Source: Streptomyces genisteinicus | GTDB lineage: Bacteria; Actinomycetota; Actinomycetes; Streptomycetales; Streptomycetaceae | Assembly (NCBI RefSeq): GCF_014489615.1 | Contig: NZ_CP060825.1 | Span: forward strand, 3,263,501 to 3,327,500 | Reading direction: 5' to 3' | DNA length: 64,000 nucleotides | Shown here: positions 34,547 to 43,320 of the stretch, in pieces | Numbering within the stretch: the first letter of the stretch is position 1 | Layout of the letters: each line of letters starts with the position of its first letter | The notes under the pieces: generated by a model | Told to the model about the DNA's origin: nothing | Seen by the model: only the letters and a program-made list of their open reading frames with translations | Databases searched by the model: none | Program-made: the position numbers and the translations under genes

Positions 34547-36244
34547 TCAGACCAGCGCGCGGCCGACGAGGTAGAGCGCGGGCACGGCGGCGGTCAGCGG
34601 CAGGGCCACGCCTGCCGTCATGTGCACGAAGCGGGACGGGTAGTCGTAGGAGGCGACCCGCAGACCGATCAGCGCGCAGACGGCCGCCGCGAGCCCGAGC
34701 AGCGCGCCCTCCGTCCCGAGACCGCTGAGGCCGCCCGCGGCGACGCCCGCGCCGGCACCGGCGGCGAGCGCCGCCACGAGGGAGACCGCGCCCGGCAGCG
34801 GCAGCGCCCGTGCGACCGTGGCCGCGGCGACCGCGGCACCGCCGACGACGACCGCGTCCGGATCGGCGGCGAGAAGACCGGCGGCGAGGATCGCGAGGGC
34901 CGCCGAGACGACCGTGGCCATCAGACCCTGGAGCCGTTCGTCGGCGCCCGCGTGGCTGCGCAGCTGGAGGACGAGGGTGAGCAGCACCCACACGCCGAGG
35001 GCGCCGATGATCGCGGTGGGACCGTGGCCCTCACCGGCCGCGAGCACCGCGGCGTCGGCGGCGAGTCCGCCGGCGAAGGCGAGCACGATGCCCTGGCGCG
35101 CGGGCCACATGCCGTTGAGCCGGAACCAGCCGGCCGCGGTCACCGCCTGGAGCAGCACCAGGGGCACGAGCAGGGCGTACGGGCCCACGGCCGCACCGCC
35201 GGCAAGCAGCAGTCCGAGCACGGCGGTGAGGCCTGCGGGCTGGATGCCCGGCGCGATGATCGGCGACCGCCCCTCGGCACGGGCCCGCTGCGCGTCGGTG
35301 ATCCGGGCGTTGCCGGAGGTCGTGGGAGCGCCGTAGCCGTCGGCCGGCGGTGCCGGCGCGGCGGGGGAGCCGGGCGCGGCCGGGCCCGCGGCGGAGGGCT
35401 CCGCACCGCTCTCGGGCGGCAGCGCACCGGCGCCCGGGGTGTACGCGTGCGCGGCCGGGGTGTACGGGGCCTGGGCGTGTGGGGCCTGGGCGTGTGGGTC
35501 CCGGGTGGGGGTGAGGGCCGGCTGGTACTGCGTGTCCCAGGTCTCGCCCTGCCAGGTCTGCGCGGCGCCCGGCTCCTGGTGCGGCGCCGGGTCCCGGTAC
35601 TGCCGGGGAGCGGCGCCCGCCTCCGGGTAGGGCGCGGGGGAAGGCGCGGCGAAGGAGTCACCGGCACCCCCGGACGCCGGGTACGCCGTCCCGCCGCCGG
35701 GCGCCTGCGCGGCGTCGGCGGGGTAGGCGGCCGGGTACGGCTGCGCGGCGTCGGCGGGGTAGGCGGCCGGGTACGGCTGCGCGGCGTCGGCGGGGTAGGC
35801 GGGCGGGTACGGCTGCGCGGCGTCCGGCCCGTGCGGCGGGTACGCCCCGCCGGAACCGGCCCCGTACCCGTATCCGTATCCGTCGGCCTGCGGCGCGTAC
35901 GTCCCGTGGTCCTGCGCGTGCCGCACGCCGTCCGCGGGCGGGGCGGGCGCGGCCGCCCAGGGCCCGCCCTGACCGGGGTAGGGCGCGGCGCCGTCCGCCG
36001 GGTACGGCTGCCCGTGGGCGCCGGAGCCGTCCGCCGGGTGAGCGGCCGGATTCTGCGAGGTCTGCCCCGGGTGCTGCGCCTCGCCCCCGCCGTACGGACC
36101 GGGGGCGGCGGCCGGCTGCCCGTGCGGGTGGGAGCCGTACGCGCCGTGGGGCGCCTGCGTCCCGTAGGCCTCCTGCGTCCCGTACGGCTCCTGCGGCTCG
36201 TACCCGCCCTGAGGGCGGTACGGGTACTGCTGATCGCTGCTCAT
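34547..36244 (-). CDS. Large membrane protein with Pro/Tyr/Ala-rich cytoplasmic domain
   Basis: The 565-aa protein has a disordered N-terminal half (about residues 1-315) rich in Pro, Tyr, Gly, Gln and Ala, including near-identical AAQPYPAAYPAD dodecapeptides. The C-terminal 230 residues contain about eight to nine hydrophobic helices (LTAVLGLLLAGGAAVG, IVLAFAGGLAADAAVLAAG, AALAILAAGLLAA and others). No family is recognised for the membrane domain. The N-terminal region could form interaction or condensate-type contacts. The ATG at 36244 lies 10 nt after the moaD-like stop and its AGGAGGG is inside that gene, so translation is linked. Confidence 0.75.
   Translation of the reverse strand: MSSDQQYPYRPQGGYEPQEPYGTQEAYGTQAPHGAYGSHPHGQPAAAPGPYGGGEAQHPGQTSQNPAAHPADGSGAHGQPYPADGAAPYPGQGGPWAAAPAPPADGVRHAQDHGTYAPQADGYGYGYGAGSGGAYPPHGPDAAQPYPPAYPADAAQPYPAAYPADAAQPYPAAYPADAAQAPGGGTAYPASGGAGDSFAAPSPAPYPEAGAAPRQYRDPAPHQEPGAAQTWQGETWDTQYQPALTPTRDPHAQAPHAQAPYTPAAHAYTPGAGALPPESGAEPSAAGPAAPGSPAAPAPPADGYGAPTTSGNARITDAQRARAEGRSPIIAPGIQPAGLTAVLGLLLAGGAAVGPYALLVPLVLLQAVTAAGWFRLNGMWPARQGIVLAFAGGLAADAAVLAAGEGHGPTAIIGALGVWVLLTLVLQLRSHAGADERLQGLMATVVSAALAILAAGLLAADPDAVVVGGAAVAAATVARALPLPGAVSLVAALAAGAGAGVAAGGLSGLGTEGALLGLAAAVCALIGLRVASYDYPSRFVHMTAGVALPLTAAVPALYLVGRALV
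35705..35824. repeat. 36-bp in-frame tandem repeat (AAQPYPAAYPAD)
   Basis: Three to four copies of a 36-bp unit encode 12-residue Pro/Tyr repeats in the disordered domain. The unit is a multiple of three, so variation would not break the frame. Confidence 0.8.
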
Positions 36245-36254
36245 GCTGTGGGGT

Positions 36255-36509
36255 TCACCCTCCTGCGAACGGCGGGAGCACCTCGACCGTGCCGCCCTCG
36301 GCAAGCGCCACGGTCTCATGTCCGCGGGTGCCCACGGGGTCACCGTCGACCAGGAACGAACACCTCAGGAGCACACGGGTGAGCTCCCCCGGGTGGCGTT
36401 CGCGCACCGCGTCGAGCGCCTCGGCCAGCGTCGCGGCCGCGTACGGCTCCTCCGCCGTTCCCGCCGCGGCCTTGGCCGCGGCCCAGTAGCGGATGGTCCC
36501 CGCTGCCAT
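36255..36509 (-). CDS. MoaD/ThiS-type sulfur carrier protein
   Basis: The 84-aa ubiquitin-like protein starts MAAGTIRYWAAAKAAAGTAE and ends VEVLPPFAGG. The C-terminal Gly-Gly is the hallmark of carriers activated as a thiocarboxylate for molybdopterin or other sulfur insertion. The ATG at 36509 follows GAGGAG. It is not beside other molybdenum-cofactor genes; the adjacent large membrane protein and hydrolase give no direct clue. It could serve molybdopterin synthase in trans or another sulfur-transfer pathway. Confidence 0.85.
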   Translation of the reverse strand: MAAGTIRYWAAAKAAAGTAEEPYAAATLAEALDAVRERHPGELTRVLLRCSFLVDGDPVGTRGHETVALAEGGTVEVLPPFAGG

Positions 36510-36567
36510 GCCGGCACTCCTCTCGTTCGTGTCGCGCCGGTCTCCATGATGGGTCATGGCGGACGGG

Positions 36568-37428
36568 TCACGGCGCGACGGGCGCCGCCGCCAGCAGCCA
36601 GTGCGCGAGCCGGGCCAGGAGCGCGTCGTCGGCCGCGTTCTCCGCGTGGCCCATGCCGGGCTCCAGCCACAGCTCGGCGCCGCCGTCGGCCGCGGCCGCC
36701 AGCATCCTCGGATGGTCGAGCGGGAAGTAGGGGTCGCGGTCGCCGTGGACGATCAGCAGCGGGGTGGGCGCGATCAGCGGGACGGACTCGACGGGCGACA
36801 GCGGGACCGGGTCCCAGTCCTCCGTGTGGATACGGGTCCGGAAGCCGAACCGGCCCACCAGCCGGCCCGCGGGGCGGGTCACCACCCAGTGCAGGCGGCG
36901 CATCGGGGCCGTACCGCGGTAGTACCAACGGGCGGGCGCGCTCACCGCGGCCACCGCATCCACATGCGCCCCTGCGCGCCCTGTGCGCCCCTCGTGCTCC
37001 TGTGCGTCCGGTGCCGTATACGTCGCGGCATGGCGCAGGACGACGGAGCCGCCCATGGAGAAGCCGACCGTCACCACCCGCGCGTAGCCGAGGGTGCGTG
37101 CCCACGCCACGGCGGCGGCCAGATCGAGCACCTCCCGGTCGCCCACGGTGGAGCGCCCGCCCGAACGGCCGTGGCCGCGGAACGAGAAGGTCACGACCCC
37201 TGCGCGGCGCGCGAAGACCCGTGCCGCGCGGCGGACCGACGGCCGGTCGACGGAGCCGGTGAAACCGTGCGCCACGACGATCGCGGTCGTCGCCGGACCG
37301 CCCTCGCACGGGTCGTGCACGGCCTCGACCGGGACCCCGTCGGCGGTGAGCAATGTTGCGCTCCGGGGACCGGAAGAGATCCTGGACACGTCCACAGTGT
37401 GAAATCCGCCCTCTTCCGAAGAACTCAT
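36568..37428 (-). CDS. Alpha/beta hydrolase
   Basis: The 286-aa cytoplasmic hydrolase has the nucleophile elbow [12 protein letters not shown] (Ser near residue 123), an oxyanion-side motif [24 protein letters not shown], the acid in [17 protein letters not shown] and the catalytic His in GMGHAENA. The fold is that of serine esterases or peptidases; the substrate is unknown. The ATG at 37428 follows CAGGAGAATAACC. It is transcribed divergently from glnR. Confidence 0.87.
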   Translation of the reverse strand: MSSSEEGGFHTVDVSRISSGPRSATLLTADGVPVEAVHDPCEGGPATTAIVVAHGFTGSVDRPSVRRAARVFARRAGVVTFSFRGHGRSGGRSTVGDREVLDLAAAVAWARTLGYARVVTVGFSMGGSVVLRHAATYTAPDAQEHEGRTGRAGAHVDAVAAVSAPARWYYRGTAPMRRLHWVVTRPAGRLVGRFGFRTRIHTEDWDPVPLSPVESVPLIAPTPLLIVHGDRDPYFPLDHPRMLAAAADGGAELWLEPGMGHAENAADDALLARLAHWLLAAAPVAP

Positions 37429-37434
37429 GTGGGT

Positions 37435-37488
37435 TATTCTCCTGGGCAGAGGATCCGGGCGAAGCAGCCCCCGGGTCCTTTTGTGTTT
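37435..37488 (+). terminator. Promoter-proximal hairpin with U-tract in the glnR upstream region
   Basis: A possible -10 TATTCT (37435-37440) is followed by a 9-bp stem (37451-37459 with 37470-37478) and then TTTTGTGTTT. This classic U-tract terminator is rare in this genome type. It may end a short RNA or attenuate transcription towards glnR. Confidence 0.5.
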
Positions 37489-37692
37489 CCCGGACGTTGT
37501 TACGGCCAGGTGAACACAAGCTCACACAGGCTCTCGGGCGCGAGAGAGCCACCGTACGAAGCGCAGCCGCAGGCGTCCTCGCAGGGACCGAGGAGGAACC
37601 GACGTCATGGACGAGCGAACCGAGCACCGACCCGACCACCCGAGCCGATCCCCACACGACGACCGCACGGAGATCCGGGCAGGTGGGACGCG

Positions 37693-38472
37693 ATGAGCTC
37701 TCTGCTGCTCCTGACCAACGCCCTCCAGCCCTCGACGGAGGTGCTGCCGGCCCTCGGGCTGCTGCTGCACAACGTCCGGGTGGCGCCCGCGGAGGGCCCC
37801 GCCCTCGTGGACACCCCCGGCGCGGACGTGATCCTCGTCGACGGCCGCCGCGACCTCCCGCAGGTGCGGTCGCTGTGCCAGCTGCTGCGCTCCACGGGCC
37901 CCGGCTGTCCGCTGATCCTCGTGGTCACCGAGGGGGGCCTCGCCGCCGTCACCGCCGACTGGGGCATCGACGACGTCCTGCTCGACACCGCGGGACCGGC
38001 CGAGGTCGAGGCGCGGCTGCGGCTCGCCATGGGCCGCCAGCAGATCACCTCCGACGACTCCCCCATGGAGATCCGCAACGGCGACCTCTCCGTGGACGAG
38101 GCGACGTACAGCGCCAAGCTCAAGGGCCGGGTCCTGGACCTGACCTTCAAGGAGTTCGAGCTCCTGAAGTACCTCGCCCAGCACCCGGGGCGGGTCTTCA
38201 CCCGCGCCCAGCTCCTCCAGGAGGTCTGGGGCTACGACTACTTCGGCGGCACCCGCACCGTCGACGTCCACGTGCGGCGGCTGCGCGCCAAGCTCGGCCC
38301 CGAGCACGAGTCGCTCATCGGCACCGTGCGGAACGTCGGCTACCGCTTCGTCGCCCCCGAGAAGGTCGAGCGGGCCGCCGAGGAGGCCAAGGCGAAGGCC
38401 GCACCGGAGGTCACCCGGACGGAGGAAGAGCCTGTGATCGAGGAAGCGGCCGTACGGCCTGCCCAGAGGTAG
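37693..38472 (+). CDS. glnR: GlnR, global nitrogen regulator (OmpR-type orphan response regulator)
   Basis: This 259-aa protein resembles, almost residue for residue as I recall it, Streptomyces GlnR ([20 protein letters not shown]...). It is the transcription factor that controls glutamine synthetases, the ammonium transporter amtB and urease. The N-terminal receiver is atypical: [16 protein letters not shown] keeps the Asp but the usual acidic pocket is incomplete, in line with phosphorylation-independent dimerisation. The C-terminal winged helix is clear ([48 protein letters not shown]). The ATG at 37693 follows AGGTGGGAC. The acidic C-terminal tail (about 225-259) is variable. Confidence 0.95.
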   Translation: MSSLLLLTNALQPSTEVLPALGLLLHNVRVAPAEGPALVDTPGADVILVDGRRDLPQVRSLCQLLRSTGPGCPLILVVTEGGLAAVTADWGIDDVLLDTAGPAEVEARLRLAMGRQQITSDDSPMEIRNGDLSVDEATYSAKLKGRVLDLTFKEFELLKYLAQHPGRVFTRAQLLQEVWGYDYFGGTRTVDVHVRRLRAKLGPEHESLIGTVRNVGYRFVAPEKVERAAEEAKAKAAPEVTRTEEEPVIEEAAVRPAQR

Positions 38473-38483
38473 GTCACCCCGCG

Positions 38484-38489
38484 TAGACT
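38484..38489 (+). promoter_or_regulatory. -10 box TAGACT, predicted leaderless lacI-type transcript
   Basis: TAGACT ends 6 nt before GTG 38496, giving the LacI gene its own promoter 12 nt after glnR. Confidence 0.6.
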
Positions 38490-38495
38490 TCGCGC

Positions 38496-39524
38496 GTGGC
38501 CAAGGTGACGCGGGACGATGTGGCGCGACTGGCGGGTACTTCGACCGCCGTCGTCAGCTACGTCATCAACAACGGACCCCGGCCGGTCGCCCCGGCCACG
38601 CGCGAGCGGGTACTCGCCGCCATCAAGGAGCTGGGGTACCGGCCCGACCGGGTCGCCCAGGCGATGGCCTCGCGGCGGACCGACCTCATAGGCATGATCG
38701 TTCCGGACGCCCGGCAGCCGTTCTTCGCGGAAATGGCGCACGCCGTCGAACAGGCGGCCGCCGAGCGCGGGAAAATGGTGCTCGTCGGGAACTCCGACTA
38801 CCGCGACGAACGCGAGGTCCACTATCTGCGGGCCTTCCTCGGGATGCGGGTGTCCGGTCTGATCCTGGTCAGCCAGGGTCCGAGCGAGCGCGCCGCCGCC
38901 GAGATCGAGGCGTGGGACGCGCGGGTCGTGCTGCTGCACGAGCGGCCCGAGGCGATCGACGACGTCGCCGTCGTCACCGACGACGTCGGCGGCGCCCAGC
39001 TCGCCACCCGGCACCTGCTGGAGCACGGCCACGAGTACGTCGCCTGTCTGGGCGGCGTGGAGAACACCCCGGAGGTCGGCGACCCGGTCGCGGACCACGT
39101 CGAGGGGTGGCGCCGTGCGATGCAGGAGTCCGGGCGCTCCACGGAGGGGCGCCTCTTCCAGGCCCCGTACAACCGCTACGACGCGTACCAGGTCGCCCTG
39201 AAGCTGCTCGCGGGCCCCGACCGGCCGCCGGCGATCTTCTGCTCCACGGACGACCAGGCCTTCGGTGTGCTGCGCGCCGCACGCGAACTGCGCATCGACG
39301 TCCCCGGCGAGCTGGCGGTCGCCGGCTTCGACGACGTCAAGGAGGCGGCGCTGACCGACCCGCCGCTGACGACGATCTCCTCGGACCGCCCGGCGATGGC
39401 GCGCGCCGCGGTCGACCTGGTCCTCGACGACGGCCTGCGGGTGGCGGGGTCGCGCCGCGAGCGCGTCAAGCAGTTCCCGTCCGGCCTGGTGATCCGCCGC
39501 TCCTGCGGCTGCGGCGAGGCGTAG
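38496..39524 (+). CDS. LacI-family transcriptional regulator
   Basis: The 342-aa repressor has the LacI helix-turn-helix and hinge ([20 protein letters not shown] ... [21 protein letters not shown]) and a type I periplasmic-binding-protein effector domain ([60 protein letters not shown]). It ends in a Cys pair, RRSCGCGEA. The effector is presumably a sugar or related small molecule, but no transport or catabolic operon is adjacent. The leaderless start is GTG 38496. Confidence 0.92.
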   Translation: MAKVTRDDVARLAGTSTAVVSYVINNGPRPVAPATRERVLAAIKELGYRPDRVAQAMASRRTDLIGMIVPDARQPFFAEMAHAVEQAAAERGKMVLVGNSDYRDEREVHYLRAFLGMRVSGLILVSQGPSERAAAEIEAWDARVVLLHERPEAIDDVAVVTDDVGGAQLATRHLLEHGHEYVACLGGVENTPEVGDPVADHVEGWRRAMQESGRSTEGRLFQAPYNRYDAYQVALKLLAGPDRPPAIFCSTDDQAFGVLRAARELRIDVPGELAVAGFDDVKEAALTDPPLTTISSDRPAMARAAVDLVLDDGLRVAGSRRERVKQFPSGLVIRRSCGCGEA

Positions 39525-39924
39525 GCGCGCAGGGCGCGCCGTGATGCCGGGGGCGCCCCCGGCGGACCGGGCTCCGCATCCCGGGCAACCCCACCCCCGT
39601 GGCCACGGCACGGCCCGCGGCCGCGCCCTCGAACGCCGGACGGGCCGGGACGCCCGGGTAGCTCCAGCCCCGCCGGCGATTGAGGCGCGGGGTCGGGGGG
39701 CAGAGCCCCGACGGACCGGGCCCCGCATCCCGGGCAACCCCGGTCGGGGGGCAGAGCCCCGGCGGACCGGGCCCCGTATCCCGGGCGACCCAGCCCCCGT
39801 GGCCGCGGCACGGCCCGCGGCCGCACCCTCGAACGCCGGACGGGCTGAGATGCCCGGGCGACCGTGACCCCGCGCGTCGGCGAGGCCCGGCCACCCGGGC
39901 AACCCCAGCCCCGCCGGACGGGGG
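39525..39924. repeat. Intergenic block of dispersed Streptomyces-type repeats
   Basis: This 400-bp spacer between convergent genes has no supported gene. It contains two copies of GCCCTCGAACGCCGGACGGG-like sequence (near 39628 and 39827, the latter reading CACCCTCG). It also has two copies of GGGGGGCAGAGCCCC plus CGGACCGGGCCCCG (near 39696 and 39747) and CCGCCGGCGATTGAGGCGCG (39669-39688). The last element recurs at 59988-60010, so it is a dispersed family. The GGGG..CCCC cores are hairpins and may act as terminators. Confidence 0.7.
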
Positions 39925-41139
39925 TCACCAGGCTCCGTTCAGCCCCCACCAGTCGCCGTCGAGCTCCTCGGAGGCGCGGAACGGCGGGGTGCCGCCCGTG
40001 CCCCGGTAGCCGAGCAGCCAGCCGGGGTGGCCGCCCCGGTGGCGCTCGTTGGTGACGGTCAGCACGTCGTTGAGGGTGGAGCCGTTGTACGAACCGACGG
40101 CGACGAAGTTCTCCATGACCTGCCAGCCGCCGCCGACCAGGGTGCGGGAGCCGAAGGCGCCGCGGCCGTTGCCGGGGTAGAGCCACAGCTTGCCGGCGGT
40201 GTCGCGGGCCAGCAGGTCGGGCCGCTTGTCGCCGTTCAGGTCGCCCGGTCCGAGGAGGGCGTTCATCACCTGCCAGCCGCCGCCGACGAGCTTGCGGGAG
40301 CCGAAGGCGCGGCCGTTGCCCGGGTACATCCACAGCTTGCCCGCCGAGTCGCGGGCCAGCAGGTCGCCCCTGCCGTCACCGTTCAGGTCGCCGGCGGCCG
40401 CGATCTGGCGCATGACCTGCCAGCCGCCGCCGACGAGCTTGCGGGTGCCGAAGCCTCCGCGGCCGGTGCCGGGGTACAGCCACAGCTGTCCGGCCGTGTC
40501 GCGGGCGAGGAGGTCCTCGTCGCCGTCGCCGGTGAGGTCGCCGTGGCGGGTCATGGCGGTCATGGAGTTCCAGCCGCTGCCGACCAGCCGCCCGGTGCCG
40601 TCCCCGGGCAGCCGCCACAGCCGTCCGGCCATGTCGCGCACCAGGACGTCCGGGACCAGGTCGCGGTTGAGGTCGCCGAAGCCGGCGGGCGCCGCGGCGG
40701 GGTCGGCCCACCAGCGCGGGTAGGCGTTCAGCCAGCACTCGCGGTCGGTGCGCACGAACCGGATGGAACTGATCCGGCGGTCCATGTAGGGCGTGAAGCC
40801 GTACTCGCCGGACGAGGCGTTCGGCGACTCCCGCAGGAAGTCGGCGCCCTCGCCCGTCAGGTCGTAGTTCGGCTCGCTGTAGGCGCAGGCGTAGTTCCCC
40901 GCGCGGTTCACCAGCGAGCGGATCTTGTTGTCCCAGCTGCCGAGGGTGGCGAGATCCTTGTTCGTCTTGAACATCTCGCCGTCGCCCGAGGTGCCGCTGA
41001 AACCGCAGAAGTACCCCTTCGGGCAGCGCTCGGCGCCGCTCGCGGCCTGCGCGGTCTGGGCGGGCAGCCCGGCCGTCAGCAGTCCGGCCGCGACCAGCCC
41101 GGTCAGCGCGGTCAGAGCCCGTCTGATCCCCTTGTGCAA
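39925..41139 (-). CDS. Secreted protein: I36-type (crystallin-fold) domain fused to FG-GAP/VCBS repeats
   Basis: The 404-aa secreted protein has a signal peptide (HKGIRRALTALTGLVAAGLL ... AQAA). A Cys-rich domain follows (ERCPKGYFCGFSGTSGDGEM ... WDNKIRSLVN ... YACAY) matching the peptidase-inhibitor family I36 / beta-gamma-crystallin pattern. Four to five FG-GAP/VCBS blades then follow, with Ca-binding loops DLNRDLVPDVL, DLTGDGDEDLL, DLNGDGRGDLL and DLNGDKRPDLL, each ending LVGGGWQVM or similar. The TTG at 41139 follows GAAGGA. It may bind calcium and inhibit or dock on an extracellular protease. It is transcribed divergently from the HtrA protease gene. Confidence 0.83.
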   Translation of the reverse strand: MHKGIRRALTALTGLVAAGLLTAGLPAQTAQAASGAERCPKGYFCGFSGTSGDGEMFKTNKDLATLGSWDNKIRSLVNRAGNYACAYSEPNYDLTGEGADFLRESPNASSGEYGFTPYMDRRISSIRFVRTDRECWLNAYPRWWADPAAAPAGFGDLNRDLVPDVLVRDMAGRLWRLPGDGTGRLVGSGWNSMTAMTRHGDLTGDGDEDLLARDTAGQLWLYPGTGRGGFGTRKLVGGGWQVMRQIAAAGDLNGDGRGDLLARDSAGKLWMYPGNGRAFGSRKLVGGGWQVMNALLGPGDLNGDKRPDLLARDTAGKLWLYPGNGRGAFGSRTLVGGGWQVMENFVAVGSYNGSTLNDVLTVTNERHRGGHPGWLLGYRGTGGTPPFRASEELDGDWWGLNGAW

Positions 41140-41331
41140 TGCGGTGTCCTTCTTCCGACGCCCTTCGGGCGTGTGGGTGCGCTCAGGAGACCGCCGAACA
41201 GCCCCGGGGGTTGTACCGTTCGCGGGCGCCCCGGGCCCGGGGAACTCCGCGGCGCACGGTGCGTGACCCTCCCCGGACTCCCCGTCGCGCCCACCCGTCC
41301 TTATATCGGGCATACACGCTTCTGCCGGGCT

Positions 41332-41359
41332 TCTCAGCACCGTCTCAGACCGCTCTCAT
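41332..41359 (+). promoter_or_regulatory. Three TCTCA direct repeats at 11-bp spacing upstream of htrA
   Basis: TCTCAG (41332), TCTCAG (41343) and TCTCAT (41354) are spaced exactly 11 bp apart, about one helical turn, 24-50 bp before the htrA-like start codon. OmpR-family response regulators bind such tandem repeats; the mycobacterial MprA box has 8-bp repeats with 3-bp gaps, also 11 bp. The response regulator encoded two genes downstream is the natural candidate. Confidence 0.65.
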
Positions 41360-41382
41360 GTACCCGCACGAGAGTCGTTGCC

Positions 41383-42585
41383 ATGAGCGACCACCACCGC
41401 CGCGACGGCCACACCGAGCCCGGATTCCCCCAGCAGCCGTACGAGACGCCGCAGCCGTACGGCGCGCCCCGGCCGCACGACACCCAGCCGTACGAGACGC
41501 CCCAGCCGTACGGCGCCCACCCGCACGCGCCCCGCGCGGACGACACCCGGCCGACCGCGCCGCTCACCCAGGCGGACGGCGGCTACCCGCCGCCCCCGTC
41601 GTACCGGCCCGCCGGCACGGTCACCGTGTGGCCCGGCGGCGGCGGACCCGGCTTCGAGCCGCCCGCTCAGCACCTCGCGCCCCCCGCGCCCGCGCCCGGA
41701 CCCCGGTCCCGGCGCAGGGCCCGGGGCCCCGCCGCGCTGATCGCGGCCGTCGCGATCGCCGCGGCCGCCGTCGGCGGCGGCGCGTCCGCGCTCGTCGGCC
41801 ACCTCGCCGGCGACGGGACGTCCCCGGGCTCCGGCGCCGTGAGCGGGACGACCGTGTCCCGCAGCAGCGCGGGCACCGTCGCGGGCGTGGCCGAGATGGT
41901 CTCGCCGAGCATCGTGGAGATCAGCGCGACGTCGGGCTCCGGACAGTCCACCGGCTCCGGCGTGATCATCACCTCGAACGGCGAGATCGTGACCAACAAC
42001 CACGTGATCTCGGGCGCCGACACCGTCCGGGTGCAGCTCAGCGACGGCACGACGTACACCGCCGACGTCGTCGGCAAGGACCCCGACAAGGACCTCGCCC
42101 TGATCAAGCTGCGGAACGCCTCCGGGCTGAAGGCCGCCGCGCTCGGCGACTCCGGCTCCGTCGGGGTCGGCGACCAGGTCGTCGCCATCGGCTCGCCCGA
42201 AGGGCTCACCGGCACGGTCACCAGCGGCATCGTCTCCGCCCTCGACCGGGACGTGACCGTCGCCAAGGACGAGGAGCCGCAGGACCCGCAGCAGGACCCG
42301 CGCCAGAACTGGCCGTTCGAGTTCGGCGGGCAGCAGTTCAACGGGGACACCGGGGACTCGAAGACCACCTACAAGGCGATCCAGACCGACGCCTCGCTCA
42401 ACCCGGGGAACTCCGGCGGTGCGCTGATCGACATGAACGGCAGGATCATCGGCATCAACTCGGCCATGTACTCGCCCAGTTCCGCCACCGGCTCCACCGC
42501 GGGCAGCGTCGGCCTCGGCTTCGCCATCCCGATCGACACCGTCAAGGCGGACCTGGACAGCCTCCGCTCCGGCGGCGGCGCCTGA
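41383..42585 (+). CDS. Membrane-anchored HtrA/DegP-type serine protease lacking a PDZ domain
   Basis: The 400-aa protein has a cytoplasmic Pro/Tyr/His-rich N-terminus (about 1-108), one helix (ALIAAVAIAAAAVGGGASAL), then an extracytoplasmic trypsin-like domain. The triad is His in VTNNHVISGAD, Asp in DPDKDLALIKL and Ser in NPGNSGGALIDM. The chain ends soon after the protease domain (KADLDSLRSGGGA), so the PDZ domain usual in PepD/DegP is missing. The ATG at 41383 is used. It is followed by a response regulator and sensor kinase, like mycobacterial pepD with mprAB, which senses envelope stress. Confidence 0.9.
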   Translation: MSDHHRRDGHTEPGFPQQPYETPQPYGAPRPHDTQPYETPQPYGAHPHAPRADDTRPTAPLTQADGGYPPPPSYRPAGTVTVWPGGGGPGFEPPAQHLAPPAPAPGPRSRRRARGPAALIAAVAIAAAAVGGGASALVGHLAGDGTSPGSGAVSGTTVSRSSAGTVAGVAEMVSPSIVEISATSGSGQSTGSGVIITSNGEIVTNNHVISGADTVRVQLSDGTTYTADVVGKDPDKDLALIKLRNASGLKAAALGDSGSVGVGDQVVAIGSPEGLTGTVTSGIVSALDRDVTVAKDEEPQDPQQDPRQNWPFEFGGQQFNGDTGDSKTTYKAIQTDASLNPGNSGGALIDMNGRIIGINSAMYSPSSATGSTAGSVGLGFAIPIDTVKADLDSLRSGGGA

Positions 42586-42606
42586 TCGCGTGCGAGGCTG
42601 GGCCCC

Positions 42607-43320
42607 ATGACTGAAGGCGAGCGCATCCTCATCGTCGACGACGAGCCTGCCGTGCGTGAGGCGCTGCGGCGCTCCCTCGCGTTCGAGGGGTACGCGACCG
42701 AGGTCGCGGCCGACGGTCTGGAGGCACTGGCCCGGGCCGGGGAGTACCGCCCCGACCTGATCGTGCTCGACATCCAGATGCCCCGGATGGACGGGCTGAC
42801 CGCGGCGCGCAGGCTGCGGGCGGCGGGCTCGCGGGTGCCGGTCCTGATGCTGACGGCACGCGACACGGTCGGCGACCGGGTCACCGGACTGGACGCGGGA
42901 GCGGACGACTACCTGGTCAAGCCCTTCGAACTGGACGAACTGCTCGCCCGGATCCGTGCCCTGCTGCGGCGCAGCACCTACACCGCGGCGGTGGCCGCCG
43001 CGGACGACGAGGACGTGCTGTCCTTCGCCGACCTGCGCATGAACCTGTCGACCCGCGAGGTCACCCGCGGCACCCGGCGCGTGGAGCTGACCCGTACCGA
43101 GTTCACCCTGCTGGAGCTCTTCCTCGCCCATCCGCGCCAGGTGCTGACCCGTGAGCAGATCCTGAAGGCCGTCTGGGGCTTCGACTTCGAACCCAGCTCC
43201 AACTCCCTGGACGTGTACGTGATGTACCTGCGGCGCAAGACGGAGGCCGGCGGCGAGCCGCGCCTCGTGCAGACCGTGCGGGGCGTCGGCTACGCCCTGC
43301 GGCCGGGCGGCCCCGAATGA
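42607..43320 (+). CDS. OmpR-family response regulator (MprA-like)
   Basis: The 237-aa regulator has a receiver with DD in [10 protein letters not shown], phospho-Asp in [13 protein letters not shown], Thr in LMLTARD and Lys in [16 protein letters not shown] winged-helix output follows ([47 protein letters not shown]). The ATG at 42607 lies 21 nt after the protease gene. The stop overlaps the sensor kinase start by 4 nt. It is proposed to bind the TCTCA repeats before the htrA-like gene. Confidence 0.94.
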   Translation: MTEGERILIVDDEPAVREALRRSLAFEGYATEVAADGLEALARAGEYRPDLIVLDIQMPRMDGLTAARRLRAAGSRVPVLMLTARDTVGDRVTGLDAGADDYLVKPFELDELLARIRALLRRSTYTAAVAAADDEDVLSFADLRMNLSTREVTRGTRRVELTRTEFTLLELFLAHPRQVLTREQILKAVWGFDFEPSSNSLDVYVMYLRRKTEAGGEPRLVQTVRGVGYALRPGGPE

